Below are positions 1 to 8,381 of a stretch of 64,000 bases of DNA, piece after piece (within the stretch, counting starts at the first letter, position 1; each line of letters opens with the position of its first letter). The notes beneath the pieces are model-generated. The model ran no database searches. It saw only the letters and a program-made list of their open reading frames with translations, and was not told the origin of the DNA. The DNA is taken from positions 20,402-84,401 of IMG/VR virus record IMGVR_UViG_3300032299_001015. One strand, written 5' to 3'. A program made the translations under genes and the position numbers. Source of the DNA: a virus.

Positions 1-663
1 TGCAAATCCTGCCTGCCAATTTTTTTGAATTGAATAATCCATAGCATCTTCATCACAAAGATGACCAATCTCAAAGCCTCTTAACTCCTGGCCTGTAAGA
101 TTATATGTCTGGAAATATGCACCCATTCTATGAGAATGTCCACGGACTAAAGAAACGCCCCAGTTATTCACATCATTACGAACAGATTCTCCTGCGTGCT
201 TAGAAATAGATTCCCCGTGATGGGCATAGATATCGCCAAACCTTTTTACGGGAGGATCTTGATAAAGATGCCACTCAAATCCTACCTTAGAATACTCATA
301 AAGAGAGTCTGGGGTCACAACATCTAGAAATGCTGGAGCCTTCTTTGCAAGATAATCGCCGTGGCGAGTCCAGCCATGATTCCCATCATGAAAATGGCAG
401 TCAGCCTTCGGGACGATAGCCCGTATGTCTTTAAGGAATTTCTTTGTTCCATCGACTCCTCCATCATTAATTGATACTGACATTTCTAGGGGCTTATCTC
501 CTGCCCAACGACTAGTAGAGTCAGCGTCGTCAATATCACCCAATAGATCTACTGCATCAGGCTTCCACCATTTCATCACCTTAAGAAATAGTTCGACCTT
601 CCTAGGGTCATGTCGTGGAAAATGTACATCTGAAACCATCATCCACTTAAGATCGTTTGTCAT
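1..663 (-). CDS. Calcineurin-like metallophosphoesterase (3' end outside window)
   Basis: Reading from the ATG at 663 gives an open frame of 221 codons that runs off the left edge. It carries the metallophosphoesterase motif set in order: DVH (12-14), GDIDD (42-46), GNHG (94-97), AHHG (147-150) and GHSH (175-178). These residues bind two metal ions in the calcineurin-like family, whose members cut phosphodiesters in nucleotides, nucleic acids or other substrates; the substrate here cannot be told. It lies at the end of the late block, and its start overlaps the preceding HNH gene by 17 bases, so the two are probably co-transcribed. The family call is strong. A role in nucleic-acid or nucleotide processing during infection is inference. 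Confidence 0.85.
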   Translation of the reverse strand, partial: MTNDLKWMMVSDVHFPRHDPRKVELFLKVMKWWKPDAVDLLGDIDDADSTSRWAGDKPLEMSVSINDGGVDGTKKFLKDIRAIVPKADCHFHDGNHGWTRHGDYLAKKAPAFLDVVTPDSLYEYSKVGFEWHLYQDPPVKRFGDIYAHHGESISKHAGESVRNDVNNWGVSLVRGHSHRMGAYFQTYNLTGQELRGFEIGHLCDEDAMDYSIQKNWQAGFA

Positions 664-1108
664 TATTAGCCTTTCGTCGGCATAAGCGTGAGCAATAATC
701 CCATAGATGTTCTGTAATCACAGGGACAGTATAAATCCTATCACACCAGCCACAGATTTTGTCAACCTTTATGGCCTTGCAATTGGAACTACATTTTACT
801 CTGGTCTTCATTATGGAAGGATATCCATAAAATTCAACGCCGCAATTCTTACAGTTCTTTTTAATCCATGAAGAATGTAGTTTATACATAGATACAGTCT
901 TCATGCCATGCGCTTTGTCATGCTCGCGGCGGTGGCACACAAAAAGATTTTTTAACCTATTATCCGTTTTTATTCCATTGATATGATGAACAGACTCATA
1001 ACTTTTTAATGGTCGCTCAAGATACTCTTCCATAATAATAATATGTTCATAGTACATATTATTAATTGATTTTGGATGTTTTGACGGTATTAAATTGTAG
1101 CCAGACAT
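647..1108 (-). CDS. HNH endonuclease with C-terminal zinc-finger-like cysteines
   Basis: The 153-residue product has an HNH_3-type core near residues 38-60, with VHHINGIKTDNRLKNL as the key stretch: paired histidines, a DN and a later H at the metal site. Downstream are CxxC pairs (CKNC, CGWC) and further single cysteines, as in zinc-stabilised homing endonucleases. Such enzymes nick or cut DNA at long sites and are often free-standing mobile genes in phages. Its stop overlaps the phosphoesterase start, and its ATG overlaps the stop of the upstream gene (TAATG). That tight packing suggests either an old insertion or a gene with a phage function. Confidence 0.85.
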   Translation of the reverse strand: MSGYNLIPSKHPKSINNMYYEHIIIMEEYLERPLKSYESVHHINGIKTDNRLKNLFVCHRREHDKAHGMKTVSMYKLHSSWIKKNCKNCGVEFYGYPSIMKTRVKCSSNCKAIKVDKICGWCDRIYTVPVITEHLWDYCSRLCRRKANNDKRS

Positions 1109-1569
1109 TAACTACTTACTCTAGGTCCAGCCCCGATTGCAATATAGTGTAATTCTAGTGAAATATTTTGCTTTACTTGTTTAAGAATTTGCACTCTTGC
1201 TTCAAAGCCCGTAGTAGTAATATTAGTAATAGTAACGTTAGCCATTTGAGCCCCTCCGCCACTTTTACCAAATGCTCTATCTACAATGGAAGCAACCACT
1301 ACAATATTGTCTTTACTGAAGTTACCGCCTCTTTTAAATTTAACATCTAGGTTGACAGTAATATCTTTAGCCTTAATATCAAACTGGTGTACGTCAGATA
1401 CTACCTTGACAGTATCTTGTTCTGACATGCCAAGGCTAGGACCATATACCTCGACATTCTGACCGAAATCCTCTGGAACATCTTTGATTTTATTAACCTC
1501 AGATATAATCTGATTTAATAATTCATATGTCAGAGGCTGACCGTCAGAGATGCCATTAACTCTCGCCAT
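1108..1569 (-). CDS. Putative virion-associated protein of unknown function
   Basis: A 153-residue protein of no family I recognise with certainty. The N-terminal 40 residues look helical (YELLNQIISEVNKI). The second half is beta-rich and alternates polar and hydrophobic residues, ending in LELHYIAIGAGPR. That pattern resembles the small lectin-like (H-type) domains appended to phage tail proteins, but this is a resemblance only. It overlaps the stop of the 56-codon gene upstream by 14 bases and stands last in the run of tail genes. I infer a virion or tail-fibre accessory protein. Confidence 0.6.
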   Translation of the reverse strand: MARVNGISDGQPLTYELLNQIISEVNKIKDVPEDFGQNVEVYGPSLGMSEQDTVKVVSDVHQFDIKAKDITVNLDVKFKRGGNFSKDNIVVVASIVDRAFGKSGGGAQMANVTITNITTTGFEARVQILKQVKQNISLELHYIAIGAGPRVSS

Positions 1570-1726
1570 CTAGTTTGGCCTCTAATTCAATAATCTTCTT
1601 GTCGCGTGCCTGAATTTGCTCAGTAGCCTGAGCCTTCATTACTGCTAGTTTTGTTTCATAGTCGCTAGTCATTTGACCAATGCGCTGCTGTAGTTCCTGG
1701 ACAATAAGTTCTAGTGTATTTGACAT
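1556..1726 (-). CDS. Small coiled-coil protein, 56 aa
   Basis: Decoded from the minus strand: it starts MSNTLELIVQELQQRIGQM and ends AKLDGES. Nearly the whole protein is a charged, heptad-like helix (ELQQRIGQ, KAQATEQIQARDKKIIEL), so a short coiled coil is likely. The start codon overlaps the stop of the upstream gene by one base (TAATG), and the 3' end overlaps the next gene by 14 bases, as expected for translational coupling. Its function is unknown. A structural adaptor or oligomerisation peptide in the tail region is a guess from position. Confidence 0.65.
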   Translation of the reverse strand: MSNTLELIVQELQQRIGQMTSDYETKLAVMKAQATEQIQARDKKIIELEAKLDGES

Positions 1727-1977
1727 TAAATTTCCTCTTCTATTTCTGGGTACTGAATGTTTAATTCATTCAACTTGTTCTCTAGTACTTGCTCTTTCAA
1801 TGAGTATTGTAGCATTTCATTAGAAAATGATTCAAGTAAAATTTCTGATGGGTTAGGCAACGAATTTTCTTGAAGAATGTTTAGTTCCAGACCATATCTA
1901 TTTAATTGAATATTTTTTAATTGTGATTTAATTACCTGCTTTTTTTCTTGTACCGATAATTCTAGATATTCTGACAT
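1726..1977 (-). CDS. Small helical protein, 83 aa, function unknown
   Basis: The open frame extends upstream to a GTG at 1998, but an AAAGGAGG ribosome site lies just before the ATG at 1977, so the start MSEYLELSVQEKK is chosen. The product is rich in E, L, N and Q with long predicted helices and ends IQYPEIEEEI. No domain is recognised. It is coupled to the 56-residue coiled-coil gene through TAATG. The pair may form a small unit expressed from the TATAAT box just upstream. Confidence 0.65.
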   Translation of the reverse strand: MSEYLELSVQEKKQVIKSQLKNIQLNRYGLELNILQENSLPNPSEILLESFSNEMLQYSLKEQVLENKLNELNIQYPEIEEEI

Positions 1978-2002
1978 TTTTCCTCCTTTCAATATCACTT
2001 AT

Positions 2003-2008
2003 ATTATA
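2003..2008 (-). promoter_or_regulatory. Candidate -10 box (TATAAT) before the small-gene pair
   Basis: On the minus strand the sequence reads CTGTATAATATAAGTG, a perfect TATAAT with a TG immediately before it, overlapping the last codons of the fibronectin-repeat gene. The ATG at 1977 follows after 25 bases that include the AAAGGAGG site. No convincing -35 is visible. Confidence 0.35.
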
Positions 2009-4115
2009 CAGTAAATGTAGAAGATGTTGTCCATGCGCTGACTCCAACTGCATTTACAGATCTTACTCTAGCCTGGTGTGTACCTTCTGTAATGCCTGTG
2101 ATTGTTGTGGTAAAAGTAGAAGAAGAAAATGTTCCAACAGCAGTCCAACTAGCACCACCTATTTTCTGCCTTTCTACTTGATATCCTGTTATTGGACTTC
2201 CTCCCGTTGAAGAAGCCGCCCCCCAGTCTATTCTGAATGATGTTCTTGAAAGCCTTGTTCCGCTAACACTACTCGGTGCCCCTGGAATAGTTGGGGTAGT
2301 TTGTGAGGTGGTATTTGAATAAGAACTTGCACCAACTGCATTAAAAACCCTCATTCTGTATACATATACACTTCCTGCCGACAAACCAGAGTCTAAATAT
2401 GTGGTTGTGCCAACCGCAACATTTGTTAAAAATTGATAATTCGCAGAATTTACCGACCTCTCTATTTGTTGTGCTGTTATTGCGCTCCCACCATTAGAAC
2501 CTAAAGACCAAGATAGATTTATAGAATTTATTCCTACTAATCCAGAAGAAAGACTTGGCGCAGCGGGAACCGTTGGTATAAAAACTGATTGAGCAGTAGA
2601 GAATGGTCCCGTCCCTGCTTCATTAATTGCAGCAACCCTATGCCAATATGTAACTCCTGAGGTAAATCCAGAAAATGATATTGAATTTCCTGAAGTGTTT
2701 TGAATAAAACTGAACCCAGATGTTGAACTTGTTGTTGACCTTTCAATCCGGTATAGAGAAATTGTTCCTCCACCATCAGATGGAGTAGTCCATGATAAAT
2801 CTATTCCAGTTGTTCCGTTTAAAGTTGCAGTAAGAGATGGAGTTCCAGGAAGATTCGGCGTTGGGGTGGTAAAACTTACAGAATCTTCTGATGAACCGAA
2901 CTGGTTTCCAAGTGTGACCGTTGCGTTATAGGTTATGCCTCCAACTACAGACATGACAACTGAAGTTGCTCCAGAAGTTACTGTTCCAGTATCTACCGCA
3001 CCAAAATCTAACTGTACCCGATATGTTGTTTGATTTGTTGAGTTCCATGATATTGTTGCATTTCTAGTAGTAATACTGGTGGCAGTAACATTACTTATAG
3101 TTGGCTTATATCCAACAGTACCTAATGTAGACGGTGCTAAAACGTCGGTCCAATCTGAAAATGTTGAGGCAAGTAAAAGTCTGGCTCCAACCCTGCAAGT
3201 AACATAATATCCATTGTCGGATGCTGATAGGGTGTAGGTAGAAGATGTTGCACCTGAAATATCTGTCCAGGTAGAATTATTTAAACTTCTTACCCATTGA
3301 TACCTATAGTATAAAGTTCCTGTTCCTGACCATGTGCCATTTGTTACTGATCTAGATTCCCCAATAGCCCTTGATCCAGATATTTCTGGAAGAACAGTAT
3401 TTACTGGTGGGGGAGGTGGGTCGGTAGTAAAATCAGAACCTGTCTGTGCCGCAGTATTTCCAGTAGAAGACGCAATTATTATTTGCGGAGTGTAGGTAGT
3501 GCTTGGATCTAATCCAGTAAAAGTATATGTTCTTGCAGAAGTACTTGATATTGTCCCAGAATCTATCTGGCCTGTGCCATCGCCAGAAGGAAAATATAAA
3601 ATTATTCTATATGTTGTTTGATTTGTAGAATTCCATGAGAAAGAAGCCTGATTAAAAGTTTTAGAAGTAAGAGTAAAATTGCTAACAGTAGGAATAACAG
3701 GAATTATCGCTATTGTTGTATCCGAAGCCATAGTGTTTGTTTCTGAATACACTCTTAAAACAATAGAATATACCACTCCCGTAGACAGTCCAGTAATAGT
3801 ATATGTTTTTAAGTTTGTATACACAAGTCCTGTTTGCTGTTGGGTTCCTCCTTGCGGAGTATATAATATATTAATATATTCCTGATACTCTGAATCCCAA
3901 TTTATAGTTATGGAATTTGCTCCATAACTAATACTAGTTATAGATACTGTTGGAGTTAGGGTTCCAAATACTACCGTCCATCCAGTCATAGTGGATGCTG
4001 CTGGTTCATAAACCCATGCTACATTAACATTTCTCCAATTTGCACCATCAAAAACTGAAGGTTGATTTACTAGTCTCCAATTAGAGCCATCGAAAACACG
4101 CATTTCTTTAGCCAT
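2004..4115 (-). CDS. Tail/fibre protein with fibronectin type III repeats
   Basis: This 703-residue protein begins with two short repeats (FDGSNWRLVN and FDGANWRNVN). It continues as a chain of about 90-residue fibronectin type III-like domains with the usual features: PSSVSGT starts, YQVER strands and SWT or WxxP turns. One immunoglobulin-like domain near residues 235-330 has the signature TYTLSASDNGYYVTCRVGA. Such modules decorate the tails of many phages and are thought to aid weak binding to cell-surface sugars. It overlaps the next gene upstream by one base (ATG/stop), so it belongs to the tail-tip operon. Family call good; the receptor is unknown. Confidence 0.85.
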   Translation of the reverse strand: MAKEMRVFDGSNWRLVNQPSVFDGANWRNVNVAWVYEPAASTMTGWTVVFGTLTPTVSITSISYGANSITINWDSEYQEYINILYTPQGGTQQQTGLVYTNLKTYTITGLSTGVVYSIVLRVYSETNTMASDTTIAIIPVIPTVSNFTLTSKTFNQASFSWNSTNQTTYRIILYFPSGDGTGQIDSGTISSTSARTYTFTGLDPSTTYTPQIIIASSTGNTAAQTGSDFTTDPPPPPVNTVLPEISGSRAIGESRSVTNGTWSGTGTLYYRYQWVRSLNNSTWTDISGATSSTYTLSASDNGYYVTCRVGARLLLASTFSDWTDVLAPSTLGTVGYKPTISNVTATSITTRNATISWNSTNQTTYRVQLDFGAVDTGTVTSGATSVVMSVVGGITYNATVTLGNQFGSSEDSVSFTTPTPNLPGTPSLTATLNGTTGIDLSWTTPSDGGGTISLYRIERSTTSSTSGFSFIQNTSGNSISFSGFTSGVTYWHRVAAINEAGTGPFSTAQSVFIPTVPAAPSLSSGLVGINSINLSWSLGSNGGSAITAQQIERSVNSANYQFLTNVAVGTTTYLDSGLSAGSVYVYRMRVFNAVGASSYSNTTSQTTPTIPGAPSSVSGTRLSRTSFRIDWGAASSTGGSPITGYQVERQKIGGASWTAVGTFSSSTFTTTITGITEGTHQARVRSVNAVGVSAWTTSSTFTV

Positions 4116-5371
4116 TATGTATACCTTAAATGTATATCGCCAGTCGTTCTGCCAGAACCAGGCGGGTCTCCTGTACCAAAAGTTATTTTATTTGCTGGGG
4201 TCGGGGTAGTTATTGCATTTTTGTAAGCATTTCCCGCAGCGATATTGGTAAGTTGAGATCCATCGCCATAAAAAACTGAAGCAACAACGCTAGCGGTTGT
4301 TATCTTTCCATATACTAATAAATTTTTACTGGAGACATTAGTTCCTACAGAAGCATCACCCCCAACAACAAGAGTCGTTGAAGTGGATATAGCGTTGGTC
4401 TCTGGATCAATATCTCCTATATAAAAAGTATTTATGCCGCTAGAAATAGATTCTAAACTAATAATTGATCCGCCGTCAGTACCTATAGACATTCCAGTAT
4501 ATGTTGTCGCCCCTTGGCTATACCTGACAGCATTAGAATATGCTGTTCTAGAGTTTGTGCTGTCATACCATTCTATGCGTCCCTGTGGAAGAATTTGAAT
4601 TCTATCTACTGCTGCTCCAGGTAGTGCTGTTCTAAAGACTAAACCAGTAAATGACCCACTTGTAATAGAGTTTCCACTTATGGATGTTACATAACTATTT
4701 ACCTCTGATCCTTCAATAAACCCAGAAATATCACTATCAGTGGCATATCCACCTATCGTTACCGTTCCAGTATTTGCATTAATATTAAATGTCTGACTGC
4801 CTGATGTATTATAAGCAGTAAGACCAGAGTTATTTAAAACTAATCCTCCAGTTGTAGAAGCAGTTTCAGATGTAAGAAGCCCACCATTTACTATGAGATT
4901 TCCAGATATTTCACCCTCTGTTGCCTCAATTCTGCCTCTAACCGCCACGTTTGTAAAAATGGCATTACCGCCAGAAGTAATAGTCCAACCCTGACTACCT
5001 AAATCTTTATTATCCCAATCTTCATATCTAACATCTACTTGATCAGTAAAGTCATAAACGACCGCCGTTAATTCATTATTATCATCTATGTATCCTATAG
5101 TTATATTTGTTGACGGAGTATCTTCTAAATCTATATCATCATATGACACTGAGACAACTGCATAATAATTTTGATTATCTAATAGTATAAGCATTCCAGG
5201 CTTGATATCTTCAGCATCTATAGTTTCTTCTATTACTGGGATGGTGCCGTTGAAATTTGATGAAGACAGGTACGGAGATATAAATTTAAAACCGCCATCG
5301 TCATCTATATAATATTGGGCAGAGTTAAGATTGGAGTTAGAAATTTCTGGATTAAAATTATTTGTTGTCAT
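4115..5371 (-). CDS. Minor tail / tail-tip protein
   Basis: A 418-residue protein. Its central part (GWTITSGGNAIFTNVAVRGRIEATEG, about residues 127-155) matches the style of phage tail-tip proteins in which a layer of 'attribute' strands is followed by a trimeric beta helix rich in S, T, G and N. The C terminus (GSGRTTGDIHLRYT) resembles fibre end segments. The N-terminal 120 residues form an acidic domain (DIKPGMLILLDNQNYYAVV) that may be an OB- or SH3-like fold. Overlapping stop and start codons with both neighbours place it in the tail-tip operon. The structural role is well supported by context; the exact position in the tail is inferred. Confidence 0.7.
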   Translation of the reverse strand: MTTNNFNPEISNSNLNSAQYYIDDDGGFKFISPYLSSSNFNGTIPVIEETIDAEDIKPGMLILLDNQNYYAVVSVSYDDIDLEDTPSTNITIGYIDDNNELTAVVYDFTDQVDVRYEDWDNKDLGSQGWTITSGGNAIFTNVAVRGRIEATEGEISGNLIVNGGLLTSETASTTGGLVLNNSGLTAYNTSGSQTFNINANTGTVTIGGYATDSDISGFIEGSEVNSYVTSISGNSITSGSFTGLVFRTALPGAAVDRIQILPQGRIEWYDSTNSRTAYSNAVRYSQGATTYTGMSIGTDGGSIISLESISSGINTFYIGDIDPETNAISTSTTLVVGGDASVGTNVSSKNLLVYGKITTASVVASVFYGDGSQLTNIAAGNAYKNAITTPTPANKITFGTGDPPGSGRTTGDIHLRYT

Positions 5372-6259
5372 CTACTTATTCCCTCCTTCTTTTGCCTTGC
5401 CCCATATAGCCTCATCAGATGAGTTAGTCTGAACCCATTCTTTTTTCCATGTGTCACCATTGTATGTATATCTAGCAATGGCTACATAAAAAATAAAATT
5501 TTCTTTATCGTTAATAGTAAAGTTAGATGAGTAAGATTTCTGACCACGATATTTTATCACAGCATCTCTATTTGGGGGATTTTTGTCATTCACTTCATTA
5601 TCATCAACCATCAACTTTCTTTTAACCCCAGCGCTATTATTTCCTTTAAATCTTTTATAGGCAAATATAGGAATATCTTCCATCATCCCGCCTTTTTTTG
5701 GACCAGGAAGAACTTCAGTAACGAGTCCATCTAAAACTTCTTTTGGAATACTTACTGTATATTTTCTTGTTTTTACAGATCCAGTAATTTCTTCTAAAGA
5801 TCCTGATGCATTGCCAGAGGCTTGAGTTGGTTGAAAAGAATTACTTACCCTTAAAAATATATAGCGAGCATCTTGATTAGTATCTTTAATTACCTTAAAA
5901 TTTCTGTTATTTAATTGAGCAAGTTTGGGATCTGATGATACCAGATTTATTGTTTCTCCTGGTTGTAACTCATTGGCCTGCTTTGCATTGTTTAGTAAAA
6001 TTTTTAATTTATAGAAACTGCCGCCAATATTTGCACCTTTTGCATATTTAGAAAAACCATAGTTTCCTTTTGTTTTTTCTCTCTCTGGCCCTTTTTCATT
6101 TTTTAGAGTAATGTTTTCTATTCTACTTAATAGAGGCGCAGCATTTGGAGTATCAAAATCGAACTCCATGTTTTTTCCATATCCAAAAAATGACATTTCT
6201 ACTCTAAATGTAATTTTTTTATTAGGGTCAAGATTCTTGTCTATGCTTAGGCTGCTCAT
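5372..6259 (-). CDS. Tail-region structural protein, unknown family
   Basis: A 295-residue soluble protein, rich in lysine and asparagine, with no signal peptide or membrane segment. Recognisable features are few: a basic middle part (KGNYGFSKYAKGANIGGSF) and a C-terminal beta-rich part containing FIFYVAIARYTYNGDTWKKEW. It abuts the minor tail gene downstream and overlaps the upstream gene by four bases (ATGA), so it is translated with tail components. I do not recognise the family. A baseplate or fibre-attachment role is inferred only from position. Confidence 0.55.
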   Translation of the reverse strand: MSSLSIDKNLDPNKKITFRVEMSFFGYGKNMEFDFDTPNAAPLLSRIENITLKNEKGPEREKTKGNYGFSKYAKGANIGGSFYKLKILLNNAKQANELQPGETINLVSSDPKLAQLNNRNFKVIKDTNQDARYIFLRVSNSFQPTQASGNASGSLEEITGSVKTRKYTVSIPKEVLDGLVTEVLPGPKKGGMMEDIPIFAYKRFKGNNSAGVKRKLMVDDNEVNDKNPPNRDAVIKYRGQKSYSSNFTINDKENFIFYVAIARYTYNGDTWKKEWVQTNSSDEAIWGKAKEGGNK

Positions 6260-7212
6260 GCCACTCCATGATTAAAATCTATTGCTAAAGAATATTCTAT
6301 TGTAAGTGGTATGCCTGCTGGCTTTCTTATTGGAGATGGAAGGGTTGCCCTAGAAACCATTCCAGTAGTAGTATCAATAACATAGGAGCCGATATCTATT
6401 CTCAGTCCGTCCAAGTATATTGGACTGGCACTGTTCTGCCAAATTCTTGAAGAAGTAATAGTATTCCAAGAAGGATTGCCATTAATTACAGCCGCACCTT
6501 TCTGTATTTCAGACAGGTAATATCCTGAGGCACTAGGAATAGGAAATACTAAATCATAATAGTTTAATGAATCTGTATAAAATCTAAAGTTTACACTAGA
6601 ACTTTGAGTATTTATATCAAATCCAGCAAGCCTAAAAGTATCTTGAGAGGAATAGTTTCCTATTACTGACAAAGTATTATCTGTTGCCCCGTATGAAATA
6701 TAAGAATTTACCCCATCTGTAGTAGGTAGATAGAACAATGATGTTCCTATTCTAGCCTCCACTGCTTCTACTAAAAATGAGCCAGATGCAGTTCCAAATT
6801 TATTGAATAGATCTACTCTATCAAAATCAAATATCGTAGAACCTGCTAAACCAACATTAGCATTACGAACTTGTGAAGGGAATAGGCCCACTTCATAGAT
6901 TTGATATTGATACGGATCAGTTAGTGTGGCTGTATAGATTAAAACATCATTATTATTAGATATATCTAAGGATGAGCCTATTACTGCCGCCCTTCCTAAT
7001 TCAAACTGCAAGGACTTATCAGTTACTAATTTAGTGGTAGGATTTATTGAATTTGCTTTATCACCAATTCCATAGGCAATGCTGCCAGCAAAATTAGGAA
7101 TAATGCCAAGAAGAGATTTAATAGCGATTGTTCTGCCATTTTCGGTCAGGGCATTTTTTTGTTCGGCTATCAACTCATCATTACAATAGAATCTATATAT
7201 TCCAGTTATCAT
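6256..7212 (-). CDS. Tail-region structural protein, unknown family
   Basis: A 318-residue beta-rich protein. The first third (ENGRTIAIKSLLG, IAYGIGDKAN, QIYEVGLFPSQ) looks like the N-terminal domain of phage fibre proteins that ask for 'units' along a shaft. The middle resembles a carbohydrate-binding jelly roll (YLPTTDGVNSYISYGATD, FRFYTDSLNYYDLVFPIP). It is joined to both neighbours by four-base overlaps. Structural protein by context and composition; the exact fold is unverified. Confidence 0.55.
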   Translation of the reverse strand: MITGIYRFYCNDELIAEQKNALTENGRTIAIKSLLGIIPNFAGSIAYGIGDKANSINPTTKLVTDKSLQFELGRAAVIGSSLDISNNNDVLIYTATLTDPYQYQIYEVGLFPSQVRNANVGLAGSTIFDFDRVDLFNKFGTASGSFLVEAVEARIGTSLFYLPTTDGVNSYISYGATDNTLSVIGNYSSQDTFRLAGFDINTQSSSVNFRFYTDSLNYYDLVFPIPSASGYYLSEIQKGAAVINGNPSWNTITSSRIWQNSASPIYLDGLRIDIGSYVIDTTTGMVSRATLPSPIRKPAGIPLTIEYSLAIDFNHGVA

Positions 7213-8381
7213 GTATTATCGTTGTCGTCCTCTACTAAATAAAGCGTAAGATCATCTACTAGATCTCCAGTTAGTTCTATACTAAATCTAAAAAATGGTG
7301 TTCCTGATCCATTATACCGTAATTCAAATAGATCTAAGAACTCTAAGTAATTATAGTTGGGACTACTTTTATCACCTTTTGAAATAAGTTCATCTATTAA
7401 TGTTTTTACTGTTTCTGCCCGTTCTTCCGCCAACCCTGACTCGGACTCGGGGGGAGCATTATAATCTGGAAGTGGATAATACGGTCTACCATCTTCTCCT
7501 ATTATTTCATTTTCTGCAATATAATCAATTCCATAAAAATCTATTCCACCCTCAATAAATTCCTTAGCAAAATTAATAATTTGAAGATGTAATTTTTCTA
7601 CCTCTCTAGTAATTTTTTTATCAAGGTTGGGCATACCAAGATGTTCAGCCTTTTTTGATATGGCATAGTCGGCTCTATTGGCAGGCTTAGGTATATCTAT
7701 CTTCTTACCACCGCCTTTAACAGTAGGATCTCCTGGTGGACCCTCTGGCGCCTGTACTTCTTCAGTATCTGGGACTACATCTTCGTCATCATCTATATCG
7801 TCAACATCTGGAATTCCATCATTATCGTCATCGGGGTCTTTATTGTCTGGGATGCCATCCCCATCTGTATCCACAGGAGTAGTTGGAGTTGGGGTAGGCG
7901 TAACTTTTTTATTAACAAGTTTATTAAAAAGTTCATTTAGATGCTCTCTATCTTTTGACCCAAAACCTCCTTTTTCACTGGCTCTTTGCCTTGCTTCTTT
8001 TTTAAGGCGATCCTTGTTATCATTGGATAATTTGTCTGACTCATTGACCCTTTTAATAAATTTTTGAAGATCAGTTTCTGTTTCACCAGGCCCTTTATCG
8101 TCCTTTACAGGCTTCTTGTCCTCTTTTACTAATTTTTTATCTTCCTTGGTATCTGGTTTTGGAATACTAAAGCCACCATCTTTTTTGTCTTCTCTCCCCT
8201 TTTTATTTAAAGCGTCGTCTAACTGTTTATTGATCTTCTTTTTTTCTTCATCATTTAAAGCGCCTTTAGCATTTGCAAATTTTTTAGCACGATCTTTTAA
8301 CTCTTGCGCCTCCGACTGAGTTATGTATCCTTGAGATCTAGTAAAATTAATTTTATCCAATATTCTTTGTAGATCAGTCAT
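7209..8381 (-). CDS. Tail protein with thrombospondin type 3-like calcium repeats
   Basis: A 390-residue protein in three parts. Residues about 1-160 are lysine-rich and helical, with two similar segments (INFTRSQGYITQSEAQELKDRAK and the KRVNESDKLSNDNKDRLKKEARQ region), apparently a duplicated helical domain. Residues about 167-207 hold tandem thrombospondin type 3 repeats of the form DxDGDGIPDxxD, each with evenly spaced aspartates that bind calcium in that family. The C-terminal part is mixed alpha/beta. It lies between the 1423-residue tail protein and another tail gene, overlapping both starts. Calcium-dependent stiffening of a tail-tip component is a reasonable inference. Confidence 0.7.
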   Translation of the reverse strand: MTDLQRILDKINFTRSQGYITQSEAQELKDRAKKFANAKGALNDEEKKKINKQLDDALNKKGREDKKDGGFSIPKPDTKEDKKLVKEDKKPVKDDKGPGETETDLQKFIKRVNESDKLSNDNKDRLKKEARQRASEKGGFGSKDREHLNELFNKLVNKKVTPTPTPTTPVDTDGDGIPDNKDPDDDNDGIPDVDDIDDDEDVVPDTEEVQAPEGPPGDPTVKGGGKKIDIPKPANRADYAISKKAEHLGMPNLDKKITREVEKLHLQIINFAKEFIEGGIDFYGIDYIAENEIIGEDGRPYYPLPDYNAPPESESGLAEERAETVKTLIDELISKGDKSSPNYNYLEFLDLFELRYNGSGTPFFRFSIELTGDLVDDLTLYLVEDDNDNT

